Part shown: positions 48,250 to 58,109 of the stretch, piece by piece
How the letters are laid out: each line of letters begins with the position of its first letter
Numbering within the stretch: position 1 is the first letter of the stretch
Assembly: GCA_013350335.1 (NCBI GenBank)
Contig: CM023536.1
Coordinates: 39,874,314-39,938,313, forward strand
Direction of reading: 5' to 3'
DNA from: Chimonanthus salicifolius
Taxonomy: Eukaryota > Streptophyta > Magnoliopsida > Laurales > Calycanthaceae
DNA length: 64,000 bases
Notes under the pieces: model-generated
Told to the model about the DNA's origin: nothing
Databases searched by the model: none
Seen by the model: only the letters and a program-made list of their open reading frames with translations
Program-made: the position numbers and the translations under genes

Positions 48250-49040
48250 TATCTATTATTTTTATATTTTCAGTGGTCGGCCTCTCCTCCTAATATCTTT
48301 AATCTGCAGCTTCTCAACTTTACACACTGTGACCAGGTATAGTCTTCTACCAGCACGACCAAACTATCTCAAAGGAGTTCCTCTCAATTTGTCATCTATT
48401 GGAGCTATTTTTAAACTATATATAACATATGCATTTCTAACTTTATCCTTCAGGTTAAATCCCTTTATCCAATGTAACATATGCATTTCTGCAGTCCTAA
48501 CCTTGTATGTTTGTCTTTTCTTCATTGTCCAACATTTTGTCCCATATAGCATAGCATCTATAATAATTGTTCTATAGAATTTCCCTTTTAGGCGAATATG
48601 AACTTTTTATAGCATATAAGTCCATTAGCTTATTTACATTTTATCCACCCTAATCCTATCCTACTAGTTATATCTAAGTCGAATGTTACTTGAAATTCTA
48701 TCACAAAGTCAAATTATCTAAACTTATCACAATTTGCAACGAAGTCATTTTCAATGTTTATTGTGTAACTTTTGCTATCGTCTAACCCACTGAGTTACAT
48801 TCCACGTATTCTGTTTTAGTTCTATTAATTTGCAAGTTATTTTCAGTCCAACGTTCTCCTTCACAATTCTAACTTTGAATTAAGTTCTTGTTTCGTCTTA
48901 TTGATTAATACTGTATCATTTAGAAAAAAATATACACCATAATACTTCATTTTTTATTCTTAATATTAAGTCATCCATGATTAATAAAAATATGTATGAG
49001 TGTAAAGTAGATTCTTGATGGAGTTCCAACCCAACGGAGA
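48250..49040 (-). pseudogene. LINE (non-LTR) reverse transcriptase C-terminal relic
   Basis: Read on the minus strand from about 49040. The region corresponding to the catalytic FADD box is eroded to FLNDT and followed by VLINKTK. Then come a TKTEYME-like block, LKGKFYRTIIIDAMLYGTKC, WTMKKRQTYKVRTAEMHML and KDKVRNAYV---IAPIDDKLR, ending FGRAGRR---RRRGRPLK. This order is the C-terminal half of plant LINE polyproteins, which prime reverse transcription at the target site and also mobilise SINEs. Stops and frameshifts throughout show it is dead. The endonuclease and N-terminal RT are missing. Confidence 0.75.
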
Positions 49041-49417
49041 ACTTCATTGTCTCTTCACAGGTAATTCTAACATTAGTGGGTAGACTTGACCGTAAAGGGC
49101 GTGGCTTAGGAGAGGTGACTCATTTAATAAATGTGTAAGTAATGGGTGGAGTTGTAGAGACTCGACTTGAATATGACGCAATCCAAACCCATATTAACTT
49201 AACTCATTGCTAACTCTACTCTAGAGTTTGGACTTTATAATTAGAACCACTTACCATTTTCAAGATAAATACAAGAGATTTAATTATGGTTAGAATTAAC
49301 TTGTGTATAATTATGAGCAAATTAATTTCACGCACCATGAGTATGGCATAAAAAGACATGACAATAAATCTAAATACATCATAATAATGTTGTTTCAGAG
49401 TTTTCTGACGCATTTAA
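49041..49417. other. Intergenic DNA
   Basis: Nothing recognised. Confidence 0.4.
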
Positions 49418-49471
49418 ATATTATTAGTGTACACTTTTAAATAGATATTATTAGTGTACACTTTTAAATAG
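49418..49471. repeat. 27-bp exact tandem duplication
   Basis: atattattagtgtacacttt plus taaatag occurs twice in a row without a mismatch, which implies a recent slippage event. Confidence 0.95.
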
Positions 49472-49916
49472 CTGTAAATCTGAAAAAAAAAAAGAGGCCA
49501 AATCTAATTTATTTAGATTATTAGATTGCCAAATTTGTTTTATAAGGTTAATGATGATATAGTTTGTGCAAAATAACCTTAAATTGTCCAAAATATGCAA
49601 AATTACTTAAAATAGCCACGACAATACACACTATAGAGGCTCAATGTTTCATACCATATATAAAAAAGTTCATTATAGATAAGTGAGATGATAGTCAAAT
49701 TATTAGGCCGAAACAAAAATGGTGACCTCATAAGATTGGATTAGGGTTGACTCTAACACACCCACCTGTCCAAATTGTACTATACTAAAGATAGCCTTTT
49801 GCCCTAAATACAAAAGTTTAGCTTCAATCATAATTTTTGTCTTATGTTATGTAATGGAATTTGATTTTTGCACCGAACGTTTCTCTCAATTTGCACTGAA
49901 TTTAATGAAATCCCGA

Positions 49917-50389
49917 TTATACTCTGTCTTTTACATCCCTGCTTATCTCTACTTCCTCTCTTAAGATCAAGCATACAGAGCAATTCCAACACAACTCTTC
50001 AGTTTCTTTAGCTTCCAAGATGATGTCTCTGTAATCAAAAGTTAATGACAGTCTCATATTAGAATGGTTCATGTATTTCGTAATCATGGCAAATTTTGAA
50101 TGCAGAAACAGAGATAAGAAAGAACATTAGTCCATTACAAAACTGGAAAAGTAAATACAACCATTAAATGGATAAAAGTAATGAATGAATGGGTAAAAAT
50201 AATGCATGAATGGGTAAAAACATATTACCATGCACATGCAATGAGAACATTATGGCAGCACCCATTTCCCTGAAAAATGATGTCAAAGTTTTCTCCACAG
50301 TGTGTTGCAAGCCAGCCAATAATATCCCAGATATAAGGCCTTAAATCAGAATTTGCAGTTCGAGTCATACTGGTTTTGAAGACAAGTCT
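49917..50389 (-). pseudogene. Two exon-like stretches of an unrecognised gene, minus strand
   Basis: 50389-50229 reads LVFKTSMTRT, then NSDLRPYIWDIIGWLATHCG and ENFDIIFQGNGCCHNVLIAC, up to a donor G/GTAATA. After an intron of about 200 bases, an acceptor ttttgattacag at 50029-50030 leads to DIILEAKETEELCWNCSVCL and ILREEVEISRDVKDRV, ending at 49917. The composition is strongly protein-like. The join would create TGA at the exon junction, so either the junction is misplaced or the gene is broken. I do not recognise the family. It ends about 480 bases before the copia 5' LTR. Confidence 0.35.
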
Positions 50390-50865
50390 TCATAAAGCTT
50401 CTAAGTAAAAGGCTAGTCCACATAAGTAAACTTCAACTTGAACTTCATGCAGTACAGGTCTTCATATTTGCATTTCAACTCTGCATTTAGCATGATAAGC
50501 ATTGGTTATCTCTGGGAAGATCAATTAATCCAAACTGGATTCAAGTGTGGTTGATAAATTCTTTGGGATTGAAGTTCTCATCATTGTACAAGTATCCTTA
50601 AATTTAGCAGGTGTCTACCATCAATTTGAATATATAAGTAGCATCCGTAGGCCTTGCTTATTTGCAAGTAGGTCCATATTCATACAACAGTAGCCACCAA
50701 ATGTACTTTTGCAGGTTATGTGGAGTCAAGTTCAACTCTTTGATCCACTGTCTGCAAATTTTTAGATTATTATAGGAGTGTGGCCATTCACATTTTATAA
50801 ATAAAAGGCTGCAATAGAGAGAGAGAGAGAGGAAGAGATAGGACTAAAGAGCAAGACGAGAGTGA

Positions 50866-51286
50866 TGTTGAAATTAATGCATAAAGTCTACATTGACCTG
50901 GTCTCATGTTTGAGTTATGGTTTGTTTTATGAGTCAACTCACTATCCCATTGTTTAGTCTTATGAATGTGGGATTAGGTGTCCCTTGTTTGTTAGTCATG
51001 GCTAATGAGGTGTCCCCTAGACTTAGGTATCCTATGGTGATGTGTAATTAGTTAGTTGTGTATTTCCTATTTAAAGAGATATGTAGAACTTATGATGCAA
51101 TTGAAGCAACGCTTAGTTTCTTATTTCATATAATTTTGTCTCATATTTTTAATGTATTTCTTTTTGTTATTTTATGCTATTCAATTGAGAGATTTGGAAT
51201 TTTTCTAAGTGTATGTTATCTCTCCCTAACCTAACAAGTTGTGAGAGAGAAGACCGAACTTGCTTCATAGATTCTTGAAGCTAACA
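50866..51286 (+). repeat. Copia 5' LTR (421 bp)
   Basis: TGTTGAAATTAATGC to GAAGCTAACA. A TATA-like ctatttaaagag lies near 51068. The 3' LTR is outside the window, so the ends rest on the TG..CA form and on the primer site two bases downstream. Confidence 0.65.
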
Positions 51287-51288
51287 AG

Positions 51289-51300
51289 TGGTATGCAAGG
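51289..51300 (+). other. Copia primer-binding site (Met-tRNA type, degraded)
   Basis: tggtatgcaagg begins two bases after the LTR. The first six bases match the canonical tggtatcagagc. Confidence 0.6.
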
Positions 51301-51345
51301 CAGGTTCTTTTGAAGTTCAGTGACAAGTGTTGAAAGAGTAGCATA

Positions 51346-52261
51346 ATGGCGGACAACCACACAACAATCAATCTGTCGCAGTCGTCCATTCCCTTCTTTA
51401 AAGGTATCAACTATGATTCTTGGAGCAAAAAGATGCAAACGCTATTCAAATCTCAAGATCTTTGAGAATTGGTGGAGAAAGGCTATGATAAAGTTGAACT
51501 CTCTGCTAATAGTTTGAAGGATCATAACAAAGACAACAAAACTCTTTTCATCATCCAACAAGCTGTGGATGAACCCATTTTTCCACAAATTCCAGTTGCT
51601 TCAAAATCAAAAGAGGCTTGGGATGCACTACAGAAGGCTTATCAAGGAAGTGCCAAGGTATTGACTGCCAAACTTCAAACTCTTCATAGAAAATTTGAAA
51701 CTCTCTTCATGAAGAATGATGATAGCATGCATGACTATTTTTCTAATTTGCTAGAAATTGTAAATCAAATGAGAGTGTATGGAGAAAAATTATTTGATCA
51801 AAGAATTGTTGAAAAAATTGTTAGAAGTTTGCCTATGAAATATGATCATGTTGTGGCTGCAATTGAGGAGTCAAAAGATTTGACCACTCTTTCAGTTGAT
51901 GAATTACTTGGATCTCTTCAATCAAATGAAGAAAAATTGAATAGATCTCATGAGAATTCAGTTAAAAATGCATTTCATACTAAACTGAATTTCTCCAAAG
52001 GAGATTCAAGCAATAGAAATTCAGCCACCAAAGGACATTGAGGCCATTCTTCTAGAGGAAGAAGAGGTGGAGGCCGATTTGGTCATTATAGCTAATGTAA
52101 TGGCAAAACTAACAACCAACATAATGGTGAATATATTGAGGAAGGAAAAAGGATCAAGCCCCAATGTTATTATTGTAAAGTGTTTGGCCATATTGAGAAA
52201 TATTGTACGCTCAAAGAAAAACAAATCAAATTTGTTGAAGAAAGAGAGAAGAAAACGGGAT
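51346..52261 (+). pseudogene. Ty1/copia gag (capsid and zinc knuckle)
   Basis: A single frame from ATG at 51346 reads MADNHTTINL, then FFKGINYDSWSKKMQTLFKS, the copia gag (UBN2-type) N-terminus. It continues through the capsid-like helices (KEAWDALQKAYQG, LPMKYDHVVAAIEE) to a zinc knuckle CYYCKVFGHIEKYC (C-x2-C-x4-H-x4-C). It packages RNA into virus-like particles in live relatives. Three in-frame stops interrupt it. At 51463-51465 TGA stands where Trp is expected (QDL-W-ELVE). At 52039-52041 TGA stands in an Arg/Gly stretch, and TAA lies near 52093. The frame stays otherwise open. A SINE then cuts it off. Confidence 0.85.
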
Positions 52262-52377
52262 GTTGCGGGTTCGAGCCTCCATAGCCTAACCTTGGTGTGC
52301 CTAGGAGTAGTGAGCTCACCCGTGGGATTTTACGTTGGGTATTTCGTGGTTTCCTACATGTAAATTCAAAAAAAAAA
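52262..52377 (+). repeat. SINE fragment inserted in copia gag
   Basis: Begins gttgcgggttcgagcctcc (B box), continues ttggtgtgcc and cacccgtgggattttacg, and ends in an A tail. The A box half is missing. It lies between the gag zinc knuckle and the protease. No clear target duplication. Confidence 0.8.
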
Positions 52378-52596
52378 GGGGAAAGAAGAGATAAAGGGAG
52401 AACAATGAAATTTATTCTTTGCATGCTACTATGCTAATGAATGTTCTAGACATGTATGGTACATAGATAGTGGATGTAACAATCACATGACATGTGATAT
52501 TGATTCCTTAATTTGGATCGATCCATGACTAGCAAAGTGAAAATGGGAGATGAAAATGTACACGAGACACAAGGCAAAGGTATTATAAAAACAAAT
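52378..52596 (+). pseudogene. Copia protease, N-terminal part
   Basis: One frame reads FFACYYANECSRHVWYIDSG, then CNNHMTCDIDSL. WYIDSG carries the catalytic D-S-G (Asp codon 52466-52468) followed by the usual C-x-N-H-M-T. A stop follows at about 52526 (TGA), and the frame resumes SKVKMGDENVHETQGKGIIK up to the gypsy insertion. The rest of the protease starts at 61907. Confidence 0.8.
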
Positions 52597-55500
52597 TGTA
52601 ATACCCCAACCCAATTTAGAGGTTAATTTGGATTAATTAGGATTAATTAAATAATTTGTAGCCATTGATTGTGATTTTTGTTCCTTCAATCATGAAGATT
52701 ACAGAATGAGGTTTCCAATGGATTCGAGTTTCATCCGATCCAAGTCCGATGGCTCTTTTAATTAAGTTTCAAATATATAAGGGTAAGTTATGAATATAAT
52801 AATATTATTTTAGGATTAAAACTTGGCTACTCTGGAAATTTAATCATTTGACATAGTTTCAACCCCAAATTTAAGATTATGCATTATTTTTAAATTCCAG
52901 ACTTAACGGAATGCCAATCTCAACCTAATTCTACCTATTTTTGCTACCTATATTTTTTTAAGTGGCAAAGCCCCAATTTTATAGGAGAGAGAAAGTCCTA
53001 ATACGAAAAGAATCAATACTCGATCTATATCATAACAAACCTTCTTGTACTTTTAGATTTCCAAAAAATCAACTTTTGACATTTATTTTACAGCGAGAAA
53101 ACTGGACCGTCGTTTTAACTAAAAATATTCTTTCACTTGAAAAATGTGGTTTTTGACCTCAAAACGTGTTGGACCTTTAGAATACTTTTATTAGACTAAT
53201 TTACTCTACCTAACTGTAAAGTTAGATCATTTCAAAGAGATTCTTTAAAATTATAAATTTTGACAAAATGGTGAATTTTGGCTTAAACACTGGGTTTTTG
53301 ACGTCGGTTTCTCTCTAAATTTTAGTGCCATGTTCAGTTTTTAATACTCAACCTAGTGGACTAGTTGAATCAATTTAGTAAGACCTCTGTATTATCTCAT
53401 GTGCAATAGGATATAAAGGTAATTAGTAAAATGACTATATAATAAAATAATAATAAGTTTTTTTTATGTTTATTCTAAAGCTACAAGCAGTAGCTTGTAG
53501 CTAGGCAAATGTGGTTGCTTGCAACCCATTTGCTCGGCTATAAAAGGGAATGAGATGTGAGGAATGAAATGCAAAAAAAAAAAAAAAAAAAAAAAAATGG
53601 AAGATTCAAAGTCTTCCTCTGCCCCTTTTTTTTTTCTTCTTCCGCTCTTTTTCATTTTCTCTCTACCATTTCCGTCTTCTTTTCCTTCATTCTGTTCTTT
53701 TATTGGCAAGCAGCTACAGAAACCTTCGGATTTTTCCACGTATCCCCTCGGGTTTTCAAATTTAGTCAATTCTTAGCAGAATTTTGCACTCAAGGTATTG
53801 AAACGATCCTTTTCTCATTTATATTAATTATAGAGTAAGTTAGAAGTAGAAAGGGGTAGTTATGGGATTTAAAATTATTATTTTTTTTCAAAAGGGAAAG
53901 AAAAATAGGCTTCATTCTGGATTTTAAATTATACCTTTTAAAATCAATTTTATTTTACATTTAAAATTCAGTTTTTCGACCCTAAGTAAAATCAGGGAAA
54001 AGATTAACCCCAGCTGACTATTGTGTGTTTACTTTTCTGCTTTTTGTGTTTAAAGTTCATTACTGTAACTTCTGGGCCACACTATCATCTGCAGTGGCGC
54101 AAGTCGCTCGATGATACCATTTGAGGTGGCGCTTAGTTATCCGATGGATCATCAGTAGTGGTGTTTAGTCGCTTAATGATACCATTTGAGGTGGCGCTTA
54201 GTCATCAGATGGATCATCAGAAGTGGTGCTTGGTCGCTCGATGATACCATCTGAGGAGGCGCTTAGTCACCCGGTGGTTTTGAAGTGGAGCACTGAGTAC
54301 TTTATTTACATTTCTCGCACTGTACTCTCTGGGCTGAAAATCTCCACCTGAAGCACAGCGGAAACGCCTCTCGATGGCCATCTAAGACGACCTTGGTCGC
54401 CCAGTGGTAAAAGGATTTGGGTACTGAGTACTTTTATTTAATTACCTGCACTGTACCCTCTAGGTTCTGTCTCAATACTTTTCCCTGGCCAGGAAAAAAT
54501 ACGAGACCGGACACTGAGTACTTTATATTTTTATTTTGATGTGATGTTTTGGTTGACTGACAACTAACTGCTGACTTAATCTAATGGAGTAGAAAGAATT
54601 AAGAGACTCACTATATTTATTATGTTTTCTTGGAAAATGCACGGGGGATGGGAAGTAGTTCGTAAATACTTTATCGACTTGAAATTTATAATATTATTTT
54701 ATCTTACAGATTGTGTGATAATCTCTGCGGATAGAGGTGAGGAGACTCAAACCAACCCTTATATTATGTTATATGTTAAACCCACTAACACCAGACTGAA
54801 ATGGGACCCATGGTCATTTAAAGATGGAAAAGGTTATATAAGTCCAGAATACGAGATCTGACACTGCCTACATGTAAGGGATGTAAATGTTCTAACTATG
54901 TAGAACGTAGCGTTAAAATGGTGTCGGGGAGTCGAGGACTTATAGCCTCTAACGCAGTATGGACAGATGGAGTGTCTGGGAATTGTCGGGTAAAAACTAG
55001 GTGAAGGCATTCGTGTTATTAAATCCAGTTTTATATGTTTGTGTGACATTGATTATTTTATTGATTTCTTGTATTGGTAGTGGATACACCGAAGGGTAAG
55101 GCTGGAATTTGGTGATTCTCTCAAAATTAGTCCCTGTGTAAGGAGGGCAATGTAAATCATGCATTATCATGCATTTGACATTTGCATGTGAGAATTATGT
55201 TTATAAGTTAAATATGTGAAAGATAATAACTTTGGAAATCTGATATTAGCCATTGGGCTATAATTGTTGAGATTAGCAGAACACCGTTTGCGAACCGTTG
55301 GGTTGGACGTGTTAGTAGGCTGAGGTCGACCGCCATCAACCGGTGGTGTTTGATGGGCTAGTAGATAGGGTCGTGGAGACCTTGTGATGTTAGGCTGAAC
55401 ACCGTTTGCGAACCGTTGGGTTGGACGTATTAGTAGGCCGTGGTCGACCGCCATCAACCGCTGGTGTTGGATGGGCTAGTAGACCGGGTCGCGGGACCAC

Positions 55501-56390
55501 ATACGTAGGATATAGCTTGGTAGGAGATCCTCGTATGAACAATAAGATGTATCTTAGTGATTTCTCATTGGTTACTAGGATATGACTAGGTGAATGATTA
55601 CCCCAGTGGATAAATAGGATATAACTAGGCGAATGATTATCCTTGTGAAAAAAAAGAAAAGGGATTTGACTAAGTGAATGATAATCCCCAGTTGATTACC
55701 AATGTGTGACTTGGAAAAATAATTCATTTAATTGCTTATAACATGATGGTTAATGCATGCATGGCATAATGAGATAGGACTTTATAAGTAAATATTGATA
55801 TAAGACCATAAGGGTAAACAATGTCCTATAAAAATGATCTTAAGGTAAAAATGAATTATATGATGGTAAGTTACATGTTCATTTGCATTGATACATGCAT
55901 ACCATGGTTTCTAATTTACTTGAGTTCTCTTCACTGGGCTAGTAGCTCACGTTCCTTACATTGCAGGGTTGGAACTTGAGGAGGAGGAACCTCCACCGCT
56001 GTATTAGGACGAGGGAGCCTTTACGGTCGATTGTATTTTTCGATGATGGGAAATATGTTTGTTATATTTATTTTTATGCAAGTGATGTCATGTTAATTTT
56101 AGTACCGCATGTGGTACTGTAAATCTAAACATGTGTAAACCGCTATGTTTTCGTTCATAACTCTGATAAGATAAATGAAAATATTCGTTGTATGATATGG
56201 GTTTGTATATGGGGACATATGGTATATGTTTGAGTCTACGTGTGAAGAGCACGTGTGACATTTTCTATGATGGTGTTTTTTTTGGTGAACTTGAAGATCC
56301 AGCCTAGTTATGATGTTGGGTTATTAGAGTTTAGCGGGAAAAAAAAAATTAGTCGCGTTCTAGGCCAACCTCTGGGTTCGGGGCGTGACA
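52597..56390 (+). repeat. Gypsy 5' LTR (3794 bp)
   Basis: TGTAATACCCCAACCC to GGGGCGTGACA. TATA (tataaaa) is at 53539-53545, followed by an A run and a CT-rich leader. Donor-like CAAG/GTATTG is at 53795 and acceptor-like ACATTGCAG/GG at 55966. Tandem repeats of about 65 bp (54090-54260, three copies) and 118 bp (55279-55500, two copies) lie between. Short taggtgaatgatta repeats follow at 55565-55690. Confidence 0.92.
53539..53545 (+). promoter_or_regulatory. TATA box of the gypsy 5' LTR
   Basis: tcggctataaaagggaatg. The same box is at 59052-59058 in the 3' LTR. Transcription would start about 30 bases downstream. Confidence 0.7.
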
Positions 56391-56393
56391 AGG

Positions 56394-56411
56394 TGGTATC
56401 AGAGCATGGTT
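56394..56411 (+). other. Primer-binding site, initiator Met-tRNA
   Basis: tggtatcagagcatggtt begins three bases after the 5' LTR. It complements the 3' end of plant initiator Met-tRNA, as in most plant gypsy elements. Confidence 0.92.
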
Positions 56412-56886
56412 CAAATCTCAGGACAGTGCGTATGGGCGGAAGTAGAATAATTGCTTTAGTTAGGTCTATCTCTTTAATCTCTTAAGATTGGGTGGATGGA
56501 ACTCTCAACTAAGTTGAGATTAAATCCCACTTGTTTTGGTAAGTGGTGTGATTTGAGTGTCAAGTTGATACTTTGAACCCGGTATTTGGAAGTGACGATC
56601 TCTGTGAATTAGAATCGAAAGTTGTTGAGAGGACTGAGAAGCTTTGAAATTGGTTAGATTTGAGAGAGACCGTAGAAGAGAGTATTGGTATGAGAATGCA
56701 TGAATATGTACCATTGTGTGATTGTGTATATGTGTAACTATGTGTGTATAATTGTTTGAAACTTGGATGTAGAGGATTATATAAACCTCTAATGATATGC
56801 TAATTGATGTAGTTATTGCATGACTTTTGACTTGATGAACTCTTGTGTAAATAACATGTGATAACTACGAGTGTGATTAATAGGAA

Positions 56887-57987
56887 ATGTCTGGATCACA
56901 AGGAAATTCTAGAAACCAAGGGGAGAATGCAATTCCACCCACAGGGAATCAAAACGAACCCTTAGACGCAGTACGTATTATGGTGGAAGTTTTCCAAAGG
57001 ATAGTGGATGATCTCCACCGACCTCGGGAGAGGACCTCCGAAGGAAGAGTTGCCATAGCTCTGAAAAATTTCAAGCAGTTAAATCCACCAACTTTTACTG
57101 GGAATGTAGAGCCAACCGAAGCTGAAAACTGGATCAAACAAATTGGTCGAATCTTCGATACTTTGGCCACAACTGAGAACCAAAAAGTGACTCTCACCAC
57201 CTATTAACTGGAAAGAGATGCGTACAAATGGTGGGAGGTCAGATATAATGCTAGAAACCGAGAACCTATGACTTGGGAGGAATTCTCCGCTGCTTTTCTT
57301 GCCCGTTACTATCCTAAAGTAGTGAAGGATGCTAAGAGAAAACAGTTCCTCGAATTGAAGCAAGGCTCCGACATTGTGGCTCAATACACCTCAAAATTTC
57401 TAAATCTATATCAGTACGCACTGCGAATCTTTGATAATGAAGATGAGAAGATTCAACATTACATTGAAGGAATTCGTCCTTATCTCCAGCGACAATTGGC
57501 AGGAATACAATTCGCCACTTTGGAAGAGGCAATCAATCGGGCTTTTATGGTGGAAGCTGTTGACTCGACCAATAGAAACAAGGATCAAACCCGACAAGGA
57601 GATTATTAGAAACCCTCTCCACCCAACAAAATAAAGAAATTCAATGAGGGCTCATTTTCCGAAGAAGGGCAGACGTCTATGAGACCGACCAATAACATGG
57701 GGTTTAATCTAGTGGTATGCTATACGTGTAACCAACCTGGTCACACGGTGAGGCAATGTCCCCAAAATCAAATAGACGGCAGAGTTTGTTATCAATGCAA
57801 ACAAAGGGGACATTTCATTAAAGATTGTCCTTACCTTGGCAATAGAAGTGACATGACTGTACCTCCACAAGATAGAAGGACAGTGCAATCCCAAATGCAA
57901 TCTGCTCCACAACCCTCCAAAAGCTCAGTGGCATTTGGAAATGTGTCACAAAAGACTAATCAAACAGTAGGACAAGGATGTCCTTAG
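56887..57987 (+). pseudogene. Gypsy gag with two zinc knuckles and two nonsense changes
   Basis: One continuous frame from ATG 56887 to TAG 57985. After a polar N-terminus comes the retrotransposon gag domain (LNPPTFTGNVEPTEAENWIK, TWEEFSAAFLARYYP, FLELKQGSDIVAQYTSKF, IRPYLQRQLAG). Two CCHC knuckles follow, CYTCNQPGHTVRQC and CYQCKQRGHFIKDC, both C-x2-C-x4-H-x4-C. Stops at 57205-57207 (TAA) and 57607-57609 (TAG) sit where relatives would carry Gln or another sense codon. The first precedes LERDAYKWWE, which normally follows Q. No frameshift is seen. Live homologues form the particle that packages element RNA. Confidence 0.85.
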
Positions 57988-58096
57988 ACAACGCAGGGTA
58001 GGGTCTACACCATCGGAACTTAAAAAGAAAAGCCAATGGGAAATACAACGATAGAAGGTATGCGTTCCTTTTGAAATTTCGGGAAGAAATTTCTTT
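57988..58096 (+). pseudogene. Scar of deleted pol: protease start joined to integrase/chromodomain end
   Basis: After the gag stop the frame continues TTQGRVYTIGT, resembling the gag-protease link (QGRVYAxT) of Tekay-like elements, and MGNTTIEG. It then passes directly into tttcgggaagaaatttcttt, the usual last bases of the polyprotein before the purine tract. Everything between (PR, RT, RNase H, IN) is missing, so a deletion joins the two ends at about 58055-58070. Confidence 0.6.
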
Positions 58097-58109
58097 AAGG
58101 TGGGTGGGA
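58097..58109 (+). other. Polypurine tract
   Basis: aaggtgggtggga lies immediately before the 3' LTR. It would prime plus-strand DNA synthesis. Confidence 0.85.

Noticed and set aside
53470..53838. Lys/Phe/Ser-rich open frames on both strands near 53.5 kb (similar at 59.1 kb)
   Set aside because: They cover the A run and CT-rich leader after the LTR TATA box, are low-complexity, and differ between the two LTRs by run length.
54622..54861. 79-codon open frame present in both gypsy LTRs (also 60134-60373)
   Set aside because: The copies differ at five bases, four of them changing amino acids, so there is no sign of selection for a protein. Conservation follows from LTR identity. No family pattern seen.
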